From contig OZ316894.1 of assembly GCA_973895155.1 (NCBI GenBank), forward strand, positions 17,670,001 to 17,734,000: 64,000 bases of DNA. Reading direction: 5' to 3'. The notes under the pieces were generated by a model. That model was not told where the DNA came from, did no database searches, and saw only the letters and a list, made by a program, of their open reading frames with translations. The position numbers were made by a program, and so were the translations under genes. Origin of the DNA: Marsupella aquatica. Taxonomy: Eukaryota; Marchantiophyta. This document shows positions 37,746 through 48,729 of the stretch, one piece after another (the first letter of the stretch is position 1; each line of letters starts with the position of its first letter).

Positions 37746-39389
37746 CAAAAGAGCTACGCGGGAAACTGAAAAGAAAAGCCCATCAAAGTTCCAGAGTCAA
37801 CACTTGATACCATGAGGAGCAGCTAAGAAAAATATATCATACTCATGGGGGGGGATTTCTTGCTCACCATGCAGCATTGTCTGAGGCACATGCCTCCTAA
37901 AGGTCTGGAAAGGTGAGGGGACAAGCCTGACTTGTTTTGGGGAAAAGGTCACCCTGTTGGGAATGTCTACTATAACAAGATGGTCCAAGCAAGTAAGTGG
38001 CCGATGAACATTCTGTCGTTGTAGCCCTGGTGGGACTATCACTTGATCTCCAAACCCCAGAGGTAAAGCACTTCTGACCAGTCACCACCCTGTCACCACA
38101 TGGCTAAGAAGAAGGTGTTTTCAATGAGGTGAAATTGATAAGTATAGGCCATCGCATGACTAATGGCTATCTCAAGCATGACAATCTCAAAAACTCAAAT
38201 GGGAGTTGCTGCTATAACCAAGTTTTAAAAAACCTGAGATAGCTTTTGAACAGGATGTAGAACTGGCAACTCCAAATGTTATGGGGTTGGGTTACCCTAA
38301 GGAGTAAGTATATATCAAGTCTGATGACACACTTTTCTAGTGTAAGTAATTGTCATGGTCAAGTAAAACTCAGCCCCAAACCTTACTGGATTTACCTTGT
38401 GTAAACAAACCCACATTTGGACCTACCGTCTGATTTGAGTTGGGTCATTGGGATTGAAACTTGAGAGAGGGACAGGCCAGCCATGTTCAGTGTAGGGCTC
38501 GCTCAAAAAGTGGGAAAGAGCCAGCCGGGTGAGGGTAAACTCGGTCAGGGTAAGGTGGAGCCAATAGCCCTTCCATTTTTCAATCCACGGTTGAGAAGTC
38601 ACCTGAGGTTAACTAAACAGTGGAAGTAACTCATTTTTTACAGAATGGGGGCAACCTAGCCATTAAAATAATTTTGGGGGTAAATTAATAATTTAGCTCA
38701 GTTTGGGTGGACAGGATAGTAAAAGCTGAAACTCCTATTGCCTCCCAAATCCAGTTCCAGTAACCAAAAACCCAGTGTTGTAAATATCTAAGAACATTCC
38801 AGTGAAGGGTTAGACATGACTATTTGAACTTAAGTTACTGGTTTACCAACACCCAGTTTGCATAAGGCTTGTCAGTAAGAGGTGGAGATGCCCTTGAACT
38901 GGTTAAACTGCCATTGTCCCCAAAGCAAAACTTGGTGCATACAGGTCACCATCATTAGTCACAAATGTCCTTAGCAAAATTTAAAAAACCCGGGCAAAGA
39001 GTGACTATTCTGTCCTCCCAAAGCCTCTGGGACACTGGCAGTTTAACCAGTTTAACGGAGATCCTTCTTCGACACTAAATGCTACACCCATCAAGAGGAC
39101 CAGCTGCAAGACAGGTGCCCTGAAATGCATTCCCATAGCAATAAACAAAAGACTCCATCTCCTTCTTTTCTTGTCCCCCTTTGCTCGGAGCTGCTTGTTT
39201 TCACACATCCCCTCTGCGAGATGCCTTACATGGTTTCCATCTTGTATTCAAGAATTATCACCTGCTCCCTCTTTGACATTCCTCAATTCTCATAAAGGGA
39301 ATTTCCAACATTCTGAGACGAAGGAGAACAACTATGTAGTGACAGATTTTGCACCTGCACTCCGAACTTTCATTCTTGTTGTCTCTGGC

Positions 39390-39745
39390 TGACATCATTT
39401 CATTCTCTTGTAAATACTTTGACGCATGTTTCCATCATTCTCCTGTAAAAGTTGTGCACGTGCCTTCAGCATTTTCGTCCCTGCTCTTCCTGGTTTGACA
39501 TGTTTTTATCATTCATTCTAATGTAAGAGCTTTAGACGCAATCATTCTCTTCTAAAAGTTTTGCACCTGCCTCCTTTAGTACGTTCGTTCATGTTCTCTC
39601 TGGTTTACATGTTTTCAGCTCTCTCTTGAAAGAACTCTGACGCATATTTCCATCATTCTCCTCTAAAGTGTTGCACCTCCCCTCAAAACTTTCTTTGGTC
39701 GAAATGTTTCCATCATTCATATTCTCTTGTAAGAACTCTCTCGCT
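39390..39745. repeat. Degenerate tandem array, ~90-bp units
   Basis: Repeated (TTTCCATCATT)CTCCTGTAAAAGTT, TTGCACCTGCC, TTCGTCCxTG and CTCTGGTTTACATG-TTT motifs occur in the same order at least four times. Confidence 0.7.
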
Positions 39746-40564
39746 CGGATTGTGGGATTCCATATCTCAGTCCAGCACGATTCAGATTGCATCTTGTCCT
39801 TTGTGAAATTCTGCAGGATCTAGCATTGTAGGTCCTTAATTGGAATTGTCTTCTATCCGTTTTGTTTCTTTGCAATCTCAAGGAATGATGATGTGCTGAA
39901 CTGTGGTAGGTCTAATTGTAGATGCTGCAAATCCAGTAATGTGATCGTTCAGACACGTATGTTCAAAAAGTACCTTTTCAAATTTAATTAATGGCAATAC
40001 TTTTTTAAACAGTGATTGATCAGCCTTTTTGAACAGTGATCGGTCTTGAAAGGATCTGTGAAAAGTTTTGTCATCAATTACGATGACTCTGCTCTTAGCT
40101 CTTAAAAAGCCCATTGTCTCATAGCCATGTCAGCTATCTTCACGCGTCAGTGCACCCCATCTTTCTTTTCAGCGGCGTGGGAAAATTGATCACATTGTAG
40201 ATACAGAAAGCGCAATGACAGGGGAAGGCGATCCACCAGATTCATCTTACTTTCATACAGTGCGGAGAAATCCAAACCACAGTGGCGCTTCCTTCTCCTT
40301 CCATCCGAGCTGTGAGGTTGAAAATCACGCCACGATGACGTTCACGCATCTTTCTGCTCATGAAACGGCACCAATCTGCCATCAAATGAGTGGGTTGTTG
40401 TCTCCTCAACCCAAAAACTCTGCAGGAAAACAGTGCCCTAGGGACTCTAGACCTGCCCATTTTTTATTTTTTTAGATCTAGGAAGTGCTGTAGCTATGGT
40501 GGCAACACCTCAGCTCCCTGGGTACGGGAACTACTGTATATTTCTGGGCAACCCGTTTTCACCC

Positions 40565-41065
40565 TGATTTCCTTTACACTAGCCTGAGTGCCCATTATTT
40601 GTCTTAAAATAGAGGTGAGAACAATAATGTGACAACATTCAAGCCCCTGGCCTCATTTTCATAGTTACAATCTTCGTTTTACACTTGCATCATGGTCTAG
40701 ATACGTCACTGCAGACTGTAAGCAGTTTTCCACTTGCACCCCCAATTTCAGTTTTCCCCATAATCATGGTCTAGGGGTATCTCATGGTCTAGGGGCATCA
40801 CTGTAGACTGGAGGCCCTAGAATAGTAGCTTTCTATTGCAATTATATATATATATATATATATATTTCCTTTGGACTAGCCTGAGTGCCTGGTCTTTGAA
40901 CATAAATAGAGGTGAGAACTCAATATATAGTTAGATTTCCTTTGCACTAGCCTGATTGTCTGGTCTTTGAACATTAAATAGAGGTGAGGACACAATTATA
41001 TAGTTAGATTTCCTTTGTACTAGCCTGAATGCCTGGTTTTTGAACATAAATAGAGATGAAGACCT
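40565..41065. repeat. Tandem array with TTTCCTTTGxACTAGCCTGA core
   Basis: Four units (near 40567, 40866, 40937 and 41008) carry the core, followed by GTGCCTGGTCTTTGAACAT-AAATAGAGGTGAG. A diverged relative lies near 15537-15590 (CACTAGCATGAGTACCCATT, AACCTAAATATAGGTGAG), so the unit also occurs elsewhere. Confidence 0.8.
40843..40866. repeat. AT microsatellite
   Basis: Perfect TA dinucleotide run of about 11 units inside the preceding tandem array. Confidence 0.95.
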
Positions 41066-41228
41066 ACCTTCAAGCCGGCTGCACCAATCTTGGAGATTCA
41101 CCTAATCACCAGTCCGTAATCCCCATTGTAAACTTGCACCTGGAACTTCAATTATGCCCCCAAAGTCACCATCCAGAGGGTTCACTATAGACTGCAGACC
41201 CTGAAGTTTTTTATTACAATTATGTACT

Positions 41229-41258
41229 AGTTAGATTAGATTAGATTAGATTAGATTA
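41229..41258. repeat. TTAGA microsatellite
   Basis: Six TTAGA/TAGAT pentamers in a row. It lies about 70 bases left of a family A copy. Confidence 0.95.
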
Positions 41259-41327
41259 GACATGCCCCAAAGTCATTATGGTGGAGAGTCCAACTCCTTG
41301 TACAGATTGGTGTCATACAATCCAGGA

Positions 41328-41672
41328 ATTTTTTAGGCTTTTCCTTTTTTGCCAGAGTGGCAAATGTCACCTTATGTGAAGTAATTCTAAGAATATAATT
41401 ACTTTCTTTTGCCTTTGGGCCTGCTTGTTCCCCCATCAGTGGGGTTCACTCGGAATAAACATATATTAAATATAAATAAATATATATATATATATAATTA
41501 CTTATCTAATTTTCTTAGATTGGTTTCTGACCTTTAGATCCCCTTTAGATCTCCCTACATCTAAGGATAACCATCAGATTCTGGCTAGTGCAGTCTGTGG
41601 CTAGCTAGGAAACTGGCTGAAGACAAAAAGATGTGGCTAATCTTTGCCAAAAGTCAGAATTTGGTGAATCAT
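41328..41672 (+). mobile_element. MITE-like family A copy with a nested 99-bp insertion
   Basis: It begins TTTTTTAGGCTTTTCC and TTTTTTGCCAGAGTGGCAAA, continues with GATCTCCCTACATCTAAGGAT and GATTCTGGCTAGTG, and ends in the TTTGCCAAAAGTCAGAATTTGG region. The middle is interrupted by unrelated sequence at about 41405-41503, flanked by perfect 12-bp direct repeats ATATAATTACTT (41393-41404 and 41492-41503). Confidence 0.6.
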
Positions 41673-42233
41673 GGAATTCCTGATCAAAGCCCATAGCCTT
41701 ATAACACAAACTTGTTCACTGAACCCATTGTACAAGTTGCTTGATCTCCCTACTAGTCTTAGCAAAGCAAGGTAGAAAAGAACCATTTTATTTTTATCCA
41801 TTTGCCCTCCCTTCAAAAAGTGAAAAATGCCTCTTTTGTCAATTTTGATACGTTTGATTATATATATTTATATCCTGAGAAGTGAAAGCACTATATGGGG
41901 CCCTGTATGCATCTTAGAATGCATGGGATGTAAATGCTTGATAGTGCTATTTGGATGGACACAGAAACTTTGTGTCACAGGACTCTTGGAAATATAGCTT
42001 GTTCATCCTTGAACATCTTCAGTTTTTGTTTATAGTTGAATCTTACAATGCCATGATCTGGATGTGCAAGAGGTTATATACACAGTAACCAAGGGAACCC
42101 AAAAGGGAACCCAATTCCTTTGAATCCGAACATAGGATGACAGGTGTATGGCAGGTATGCACTGAAAACCAACTATTACCTGTGAAATGGGTTAACATGT
42201 TATGTTTGGCACATATTTGCAAAACATGCTATC

Positions 42234-42654
42234 TGTTGGGTATTTACTCTTACGTCTAGGTTAGGTATGACGTGGTTGGTACAACAACGTGGGTTGGTAC
42301 AACTACGTGGTTAGGTACAACTACGTGATTAGGTACAACTATGTGGTTAGGTACAACTACGTGATTAGGTACAACTATGTGGTTAGGTACAACTAAGTTG
42401 CACACTATATCATAAGAGGCATGTGTGCTTGGAGAGGTAGAACCAAGGCTCATTGTTATGGAGCCACTTGAGAGATAGGGAGAGCTTACACTGTGGAGAC
42501 TCGGTATAGCCGACGAGCTTAGAGTTCAGTAAAGCTCTCTTGTGTGTTCCCGTGGACGTAGCCTCAAGGAGGTGAACCACGTATCTCTTGTGTCGACTAT
42601 TGTGCGTTGGATGGTTCATGGGCTTGCCGTTGCGATCGTCGTCTATGCTCAACA
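42234..42654 (+). repeat. 5' LTR of the copia element
   Basis: It carries TGTTG/CAACA termini and an internal block of 18-bp tandem repeats (42270-42395). Matches the 3' LTR with one visible difference. Confidence 0.95.
42270..42395 (+). promoter_or_regulatory. 18-bp tandem repeats in the LTR (U3), seven units
   Basis: Repeated (C/T)GTG(G/A)TTAGGTACAACTA units, the first two slightly different. Alternation of CGTGATTAGG and TGTGGTTAGG types suggests duplication of a two-unit block. Tandem repeats in U3 often act as enhancers in plant LTR elements; that role is inferred here. The same block is at 48345-48470 in the 3' LTR. Confidence 0.8.
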
Positions 42655-42656
42655 AT

Positions 42657-42668
42657 TGGTATCAGAGC
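42657..42668 (+). other. Primer-binding site (initiator tRNA-Met type)
   Basis: TGGTATCAGAGC follows the 5' LTR after two bases. It is the standard complement to the 3' end of initiator tRNA-Met used by plant copia elements. Confidence 0.9.
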
Positions 42669-43808
42669 ATGCTTGGGAGGTGACGTGTGTTCGTGACGGG
42701 ATTTCATGATGGTTTTTCCAGCGTTGAGTGTTGGTGGATTTTCCAGAGTTCCATCGCATGGAACTTGGAGTTTATGGGCTCAACGGATAGATCAGGGCAA
42801 GAGCTTTCTAACGGTGTGAAGAAATCGTTGAACGGAGCTCGTGGTGCAGAGAGATCTAAGTTTTCGTCGTTCTGGATTTTGTGAAGAAAGTTGGCAATCG
42901 ACTCGGAGGGAGAAGCATCAAGTGTTTTGACTCAACGGAGAGATTGAGGCAAGACGATTGTTTTTGAGTTCGGGATTGGCTCTTTGATGCAAAGAGGAAG
43001 GCTAAGCAAAATCAATTACCTTGTTGGACTTGGTGACGGCACCAAGTGCAATTGATCAACATTCGTTGTTGACAAGGTACCATTTTTTTCTCTTTCAAAA
43101 ACTGATTCGAAATTGGCTATGGCAATTGAGAGAAATCTGTCATCTTTACCAATTTTTTTCTCTCTCGTTCTTTCCTCGTTTTGGGTGCTTCTTATATCGA
43201 TCTTCATCGCCTCGGAGTCTAGTTTCCAAATCTGAAATCGGATCTTGATTTCATCAAAACCCGAGTGAGATATCTTGCGTTTGGTGTCGAGGGGTACATT
43301 CTGCCGTGTGTATTTTCTGCGCGCGCGACCAGATTTCGACGACGAAGGGTGGTAGGGGGTTTTGGGGGTTCGAGGACACATGTCAGCCCCTCGATTGTTC
43401 TTCCAAAATTCCCACAGGGCCTGTACAAGGGTCATAGAATATTCCAAAAAACCAGAGAGCTATTTTTTGATCGTCCGACAAAGATTTCATCCGCCGAACG
43501 ATAACTTTTTTGGTTATTTTTCGGCGAGGTCGTAGCCATTGAAGTTGGCAATGCAGCGCACCAATCACATCGCAATTCCGACAACGGGTTGTACTTGGTA
43601 TTTCGGTTATTCCCTGAGGTGGTCAAAACGGGGGAGTTTCCCAAGGTTTTACCCACCTCGACCGAAATTTGAATAACTTTTCCGTCAAATTTCGATTTTG
43701 ATTTTGGTTTTCAGTATTGGACTCCTAGCTTTGTGGGCTACGCGGCGATGTTGAGTTTCGAGTTTTTTGAGAAGTTGTGAAAAACAACATTTTTTGTGAC
43801 TTTCTCAT

Positions 43809-44843
43809 ATGAGTGATTCGGAGGAGTTTTTTGAAGACGTGGAACTTGAAGCACGAGGATCACCGCGGAGGTTTCAGGGGCAGAGAGAGGAGCAGGAGGA
43901 AGAGCACGTGACACCGATACCATCACCGGTGCGGCGTGTGGTGGAGGAAGCAGTACTACTACCGGAGCTCACGGTAAAGAAGAAGATGGGGACTTTCAAG
44001 CTTGGGGGACCCAAGTATGAAGTGACAAAGTATGATGGGCGCTCTGACTACTTGCTATGGGAGAAGCAGGTGAAGGGAGTGCTTTATGCGTCAGGGATGG
44101 GCCAACTGCTGAGCCCTCGTGAAGACGATGTTGATGAGAAACAATGGGACCGCATGCAGGAGCAGGGAGTGTGGTGTGTTACACTCTATCTCATGCCTCC
44201 CATCATCAAGCAGTTAGGTGCACATAAGGATTGCATGTCCTTGTTTGTGGAATTGCAGAGCAAGTATCACCGCAAGGAGTTGTCGAACCGGCTCTACACT
44301 TCCTACAAACTGATGAGTTTCAGGATGAAGGAATCTGGTACGAAGTTGCAAGACCATGTGGATGCTTTCAACGACATGGTCGTTGACTTGGAAAACCTTG
44401 GGGAGACTTTGAATGATGAGACGAAGGCTCTGCAGCTTCTTAGTTCATTGCCTCCATCTTACCAGTCCCTATCACGAGTGTTATTGCATCGTGATAGGGA
44501 TACCATTTCATACAATGACGTGGTAAGTTCTCTGCTTAGTGATGATCTTCAGCAGAAGATGCACATCACGTCACAGCCTTCATCATCTGGTGCTGCCCTC
44601 AATGTTAACCGTGGGAGGAGTATGCAGCGACCAACTGGGGACCGTAGAACCCAGTTTAGATCTAAATCCAGATCTAAGTCCAAGGGTAAATCCCCTCAGA
44701 GGAGGCAGGTGACATGTTGGAAGTGCAACCAAGTTGGACACTTCAAGCGAGACTGTAAGGGAAAGGCAGCGGAAACTTCATCGGCAAATGTGGCTAGGGC
44801 TGATGGAGAAGCTGATTTACTCAATGATGAGTATGTTTTATGA
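43809..44843 (+). CDS. copia gag polyprotein region
   Basis: Encodes 344 residues from ATG 43809 to a TGA at 44841-44843. The N-terminus is acidic, the middle is the retrotransposon gag (UBN2-type) helical domain around YDGRSDYLLWEKQVKG and the FRMKESGTKLQDHV region, and the C-terminal part is basic (RSKSRSKSKGK). A CX2CX4HX4C zinc knuckle lies at 44715-44756. The frame remains open beyond the stop into the protease-like segment. The nucleocapsid function follows from the knuckle. Confidence 0.9.
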   Translation: MSDSEEFFEDVELEARGSPRRFQGQREEQEEEHVTPIPSPVRRVVEEAVLLPELTVKKKMGTFKLGGPKYEVTKYDGRSDYLLWEKQVKGVLYASGMGQLLSPREDDVDEKQWDRMQEQGVWCVTLYLMPPIIKQLGAHKDCMSLFVELQSKYHRKELSNRLYTSYKLMSFRMKESGTKLQDHVDAFNDMVVDLENLGETLNDETKALQLLSSLPPSYQSLSRVLLHRDRDTISYNDVVSSLLSDDLQQKMHITSQPSSSGAALNVNRGRSMQRPTGDRRTQFRSKSRSKSKGKSPQRRQVTCWKCNQVGHFKRDCKGKAAETSSANVARADGEADLLNDEYVL

Positions 44844-44960
44844 AGCCGGGGGTATGCCCTGTGCACGTCATCTAGGAGAGCAGATGATGTGTGGATTCTT
44901 GATTGTGCTTGCTCTTTTCATATTTGTTACATTCGTGAGTTTTTTCAGTTCTTACTCTGT
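44844..44960 (+). pseudogene. Disrupted copia protease segment
   Basis: In the gag frame just past the TGA, a short stretch resembles the aspartic protease entry (WILDCACSFHI), where copia elements normally have an acidic D-(S/T)-G triad. The residues after the Asp are altered here. Homology then moves to the next frame near 44930-44955, so protease and the rest of pol are out of frame with gag. Confidence 0.7.
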
Positions 44961-45777
44961 TTCAAACGGTTCAGTTCTGATGGGAAATGATCACTCCTGT
45001 CAAATTGAGGGAATTGGGTCTGTGAAGATTCAAATGTTTGATGGCGCTGTGCGCACAGTGTCCGGAGTCAGGTATGTACCTGGCATGCGTAAGAATTTGA
45101 TTTCACTTGGTGTGTTGGATTCAAATGGTCATCAATGGAGCGTTATTGATGGTGAACTTCAAGTCAGGTCGGGAGAGACAGTGATTTTGAAGGGGAGTAG
45201 ACAAAAGAATTTGTATGTGTTACAAGGCAATACTGTATGTGGAGAGGCCAATGTAACCAAGTCTCACGAGGAGATGACTCAACTGTGGCATTCACGGCTA
45301 GGCCACATGAGTGAGAAGGGTTTGGCTATCTTACGGAAGAATGGACTCATTTCTGATTTGCAATCTTGTAAATTAGAGTTTTGTGAGCATTGCATTCTTG
45401 GAAAGCAGCGTCGTCGTGCTTTTGGTGTTGGAACTCATCGTTCCAAAGCGGTTCTTGAGTACATACATAGTGACGTGTGGGGTCCATCCCCGACTCCCTC
45501 ACACTCTGGAAAGTTGTACTATGTATCATTTATTGATGATTACTCAAGATTTGTGTGGATTTATTTCATGACGCATAAGTCTGATGTCTTGTCCATTTTT
45601 AAGAAGTGGAAGGCCCAGGTGGAGAATCAGACTGGAAACACGATCAAGTGTTTGGATACAAGGGTGAAGAGTCTGAGGTCAGACAACGGCGGGGAGTACA
45701 CTTCAATGGAATTTGAAGAGTACTGTTCAGAACAGGGGATAACTCGCCATCTCACCACAGTTTATACTCCGCAGTAG
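44961..45777 (+). pseudogene. copia pol, part 1: protease C-terminus, zinc-binding and integrase core
   Basis: The frame contains the GAG-pre-integrase HHCC zinc region (HSRLGHMSEKGL ... CEHCILGK), then the integrase catalytic core with YIHSDVWGP and FIDDYSRF aspartates. It continues to RSDNGGEY and ends at a TAG (45775-45777) that interrupts the end of the core, near the conserved glutamate region. Confidence 0.9.
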
Positions 45778-47046
45778 AATGGTGTCGCTGAGAGGCTCAA
45801 TCGGACACTGTTGGAGCGGTCACGGAGTATGTTGAGCCAATCAGGTTTACCACAAGAATTTTGGGCAGAAGCTGTCAATACCGCAGCTTATTTGGTAAAT
45901 CTTTCTCCTTCTAGTGCTATCAATTTCAAAACGCCGTTTGAGATGCGCTATAAGCGGCAAGCAGACTATCATGGCTTGGTAATTTTTGGAAGTGATGCAT
46001 ATGCTCTCACACCAAAGCAGAATAGGACCAAGTTGGATCCTACCTCCAGGAAATGTATTTTTCTTGGGTACCAGAGTGGTGTGAAAGCCTATAGGCTATG
46101 GGATCCTATTGCCTGTAAGCTCGTTGTCAGTAGGGATGTTTCCTTCAATGAATCCAGATTATTGAAGGAGGGGGAGAATACTCAGGTCTCCCGTACTGAC
46201 AAAGGAAAATCTCCTATCCCGGATCTCGTTGAGGGGGAGATTGGTTATGAGGTGCATGACCGGAGAGAAGGAGTTGCTCCAATTATGGAGCTGGTTCCTG
46301 TGCCAGAGGAACCAGAGGAGTTTGTTGATGCTGGTGAGCAACAAGTGGATGCTGTTGAGCTTCAAATTGTACCAGCACACGCAGATCAACCGGAGTCATC
46401 GGCTAGAAGAACATCTGGTCGCACTGTACGCGCTCCATCAAGGTATGGACAGTGGGTTGATTCATCTCAACTGCAAGAGGATGATTTTACAGCTGATGAT
46501 GAGGGTGATGCGTTAATTTTGGAAGAAGGAGAACCTTCTTCATTTCATGAGGCAAGTGCTTCAAAAGAGAAGCAGAAGTGGACTGCAGCAATGCAAACGG
46601 AGATGCAGTCACTAAAGGACAACAAAACTTGGGAGCTTGTTAAGCTGCCTAAGGGTCAGCAAGTGGTGGACAGCAAGTGGATTTACAAGCTGAAGGATAA
46701 TTCCATAGGAGGTGGATCGAAGGTCTACAAGGCTAGATTGGTAGCAAAGGGATTCACACAAGAGAAAGGTGTGGATTACAATGAGGTCTTCTCACCAGTT
46801 GCTAAGTACTCTACAATACGACTATTGTGTGTACTTGTTGTAATGTTTGGTCTGCTCCTAGATCAGATGGATGTTGTCACAGCTTTCCTCTATGGCACAT
46901 TGGAAGAGGTGATCTTCATGAGACAACCGCTAGGTTTTGTGAAGAGAGGACAGAAGGAATTGGTTTGCAGATTGCTGAAATCCTTGTATGGGTTGAAGCA
47001 GTCACCAAGACAGTGGAACAAGCGGTTTGACGATTGGATTCGGTGA
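45778..47046 (+). pseudogene. copia pol, part 2: integrase end and reverse transcriptase N-terminal half
   Basis: Same frame as part 1. The conserved integrase follow-on NGVAERLNRTLLERSRSML is followed by the C-terminal integrase region and an acidic linker. The reverse transcriptase palm entry comes next (KWTAAMQTEMQSLKDNKTWE, then VFSPVAKYSTIRLL and LDQMDVVTAFLYG). A TGA at 47044-47046 terminates it after LKQSPRQWNKRFDDWI. Confidence 0.92.
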
Positions 47047-48117
47047 CAAGGTTTTCACAGAAGTGTATTTGACCCTTGTGTGTATTTGAAACCGGTGAAG
47101 AATGTTGTCTTTGGGTTCATTGTTTTAGTACTTTATGTGGATGACATGCTAATTGCAGCCAAGGATAGGTCTGAGATTGTTAAGCTCAAGGCACTGCTTA
47201 GTGCAGAGTTTAAGATGAAGGACTTAGGGCCAGCTAAGAGGATTTTGGGTATGAAGATCACTAGGGACTTGGAGGCTGGCAAGCTATGGTTGACGCAAAG
47301 CAGTTATGCGAGGAAGGTAATTGCAAGGTTCAACATGGAGAATAGCAAGCCAGTAAGTACCCCGTTGGCTCCACACTTCAAGTTATCATCAGCGTTCTGT
47401 TCTATGGATGACACAGAGAAGGGGTTGATGTCAAAGGTTCCATATGACAAGGCAGTGGGGAGTCTCATGTATTTGATGACTTGCACTAGACCTGATCTTG
47501 CCATGGCTATGGGCAAGGTGAGCAGGTACATGTCGAATCCAGGGAAGGTACACTGGGAAGCAGTGAAGTGGATTATCAGGTACTTGAAGGGTACCGTGGA
47601 TCATGGTCTTTTATTTGATGCGAATGCAAAGAATGCTAGATCATTGATTGGCTATGTAGATTCTGACTATGGACAAGATTTGGACCGAAGGAGATCAACA
47701 ACAGGATACGTGTTCACACTTGGCGGTGGATGCATAAGTTGGAGGTCTACTTTGCAGAAGTGTATTGCTCAGTCTACTACAGAAGCGGAGTATGTTGCAG
47801 CTGCGGAAGCAGCAAAGGAAGCGATTTGGTTGGATAGACTTATCACTGAAATGGGATTGCCACAGGGGAATGTGAAGCTCCATTGTGATAGTCAAAGTGC
47901 GCTCCACCTTGCTGTGAACCAGGTGATGGACAGCAGAGTGAAGCACATTGACGTCAGGTACCATTTTATCAGGCAGGCTATGTCTGATAATTTGTTTGAG
48001 CTAGTCAAGATTGATGGTAAACTCAACCCGGCTGACGCATTTACCAAAGTGATTCCTTTGGAGAGTTTCTCTAGACACCGTGACGTATTGCAGGTTTTGC
48101 AATTGCATCACAAGTAG
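47047..48117 (+). pseudogene. copia pol, part 3: reverse transcriptase C-terminal half and RNase H
   Basis: Continues in the same frame after the TGA. The RT catalytic YVDDM box is at 47134-47148 and is followed by LGMKITRD and the thumb. The RNase H domain has DSDYGQDLDRRRSTTGY, CISWRSTLQK and STTEAEYVAAAEA, then HCDSQSALHLAVN and KHIDVRYHFIRQ. Natural stop at 48115-48117. Confidence 0.92.
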
Positions 48118-48297
48118 AGTTTTCTTAAACATTCATTGTAATTACTGATATATGCTCTTCCTCATTCCTATGTATTAGGCTACGGCTTAGTTCTGGTTTG
48201 CTCTAGTTAGAGAGGGAAACCGGTTTGGTTTCTGTCCAGAACTTCCCGCTGAGGGATCATATACATTGGCAGTATTACTCTCCCCTAGACCAGAGTC

Positions 48298-48308
48298 AAG
48301 GGGAAGAT
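48298..48308 (+). other. Polypurine tract of the copia element
   Basis: AAGGGGAAGAT lies immediately before the 3' LTR TGTTG, the usual plus-strand primer position. Confidence 0.85.
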
Positions 48309-48729
48309 TGTTGGGTATTTACTCTTACGTCTAGGTTAGGTATGACGTGGTTGGTACAACAACGTGGGTTGGTACAACTACGTGGTTAGGTACAACTACG
48401 TGATTAGGTACAACTATGTGGTTAGGTACAACTACGTGATTAGGTACAACTATGTGGTTAGGTACAACTAAGTTGCACACTATATCATAAGAGGCATGTG
48501 TGCTTGGAGAGGTAGAACCAAGGCTCATTGTTATGGAGCCACTTGAGAGATAGGGAGAGCTTACACTGTGGAGACTCGGTATAGCCGACGGGCTTAGAGT
48601 TCAGTAAAGCTCTCTTGTGTGTTCCCGTGGACGTAGCCTCAAGGAGGTGAACCACGTATCTCTTGTGTCGACTATTGTGCGTTGGATGGTTCATGGGCTT
48701 GCCGTTGCGATCGTCGTCTATGCTCAACA
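48309..48729 (+). repeat. 3' LTR of the copia element
   Basis: 421 bp, same ends and repeat block as the 5' LTR. Confidence 0.95.

Larger units (their letters stand above)
33561..42233. other. Long gene-free, repeat-rich interval
   Basis: No exon is convincing on either strand in about 8.7 kb. The interval contains the tandem arrays at 34.7, 39.4 and 40.6 kb, several copies of the MITE-like family A, one copy of family B, and simple repeats. Two related segments near 33735 and 34140 share TCCTCTC-TGTCC, GATGAGAAA and CTCCCTAA-A-TCGGC/TTGGC, and look like another old duplication. Confidence 0.5.
42234..48729 (+). mobile_element. Ty1/copia LTR retrotransposon, full length, coding region interrupted
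   Basis: A 6.5-kb element: 5' LTR 42234-42654, primer-binding site, leader, gag, pol, polypurine tract and 3' LTR 48309-48729. The order integrase before reverse transcriptase and the zinc-knuckle gag identify Ty1/copia. Both LTRs are 421 bp, begin TGTTG, end CAACA, and on reading differ at one position (A at 5', G at 3' within GACG(A/G)GC). Coding is broken at four places: an in-frame TGA at 44841-44843, a frame change at about 44930-44955 within the protease, a TAG at 45775-45777 and a TGA at 47044-47046. No clean 5-bp target duplication is seen (left flank CTATC, right flank ATCCC; only ATC is shared). Confidence 0.95.

Noticed and set aside
42256-42453. Minus-strand frame with VVVPNH repeats (also at 48331)
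   Set aside because: It is only the translation of the 18-bp LTR tandem repeats.
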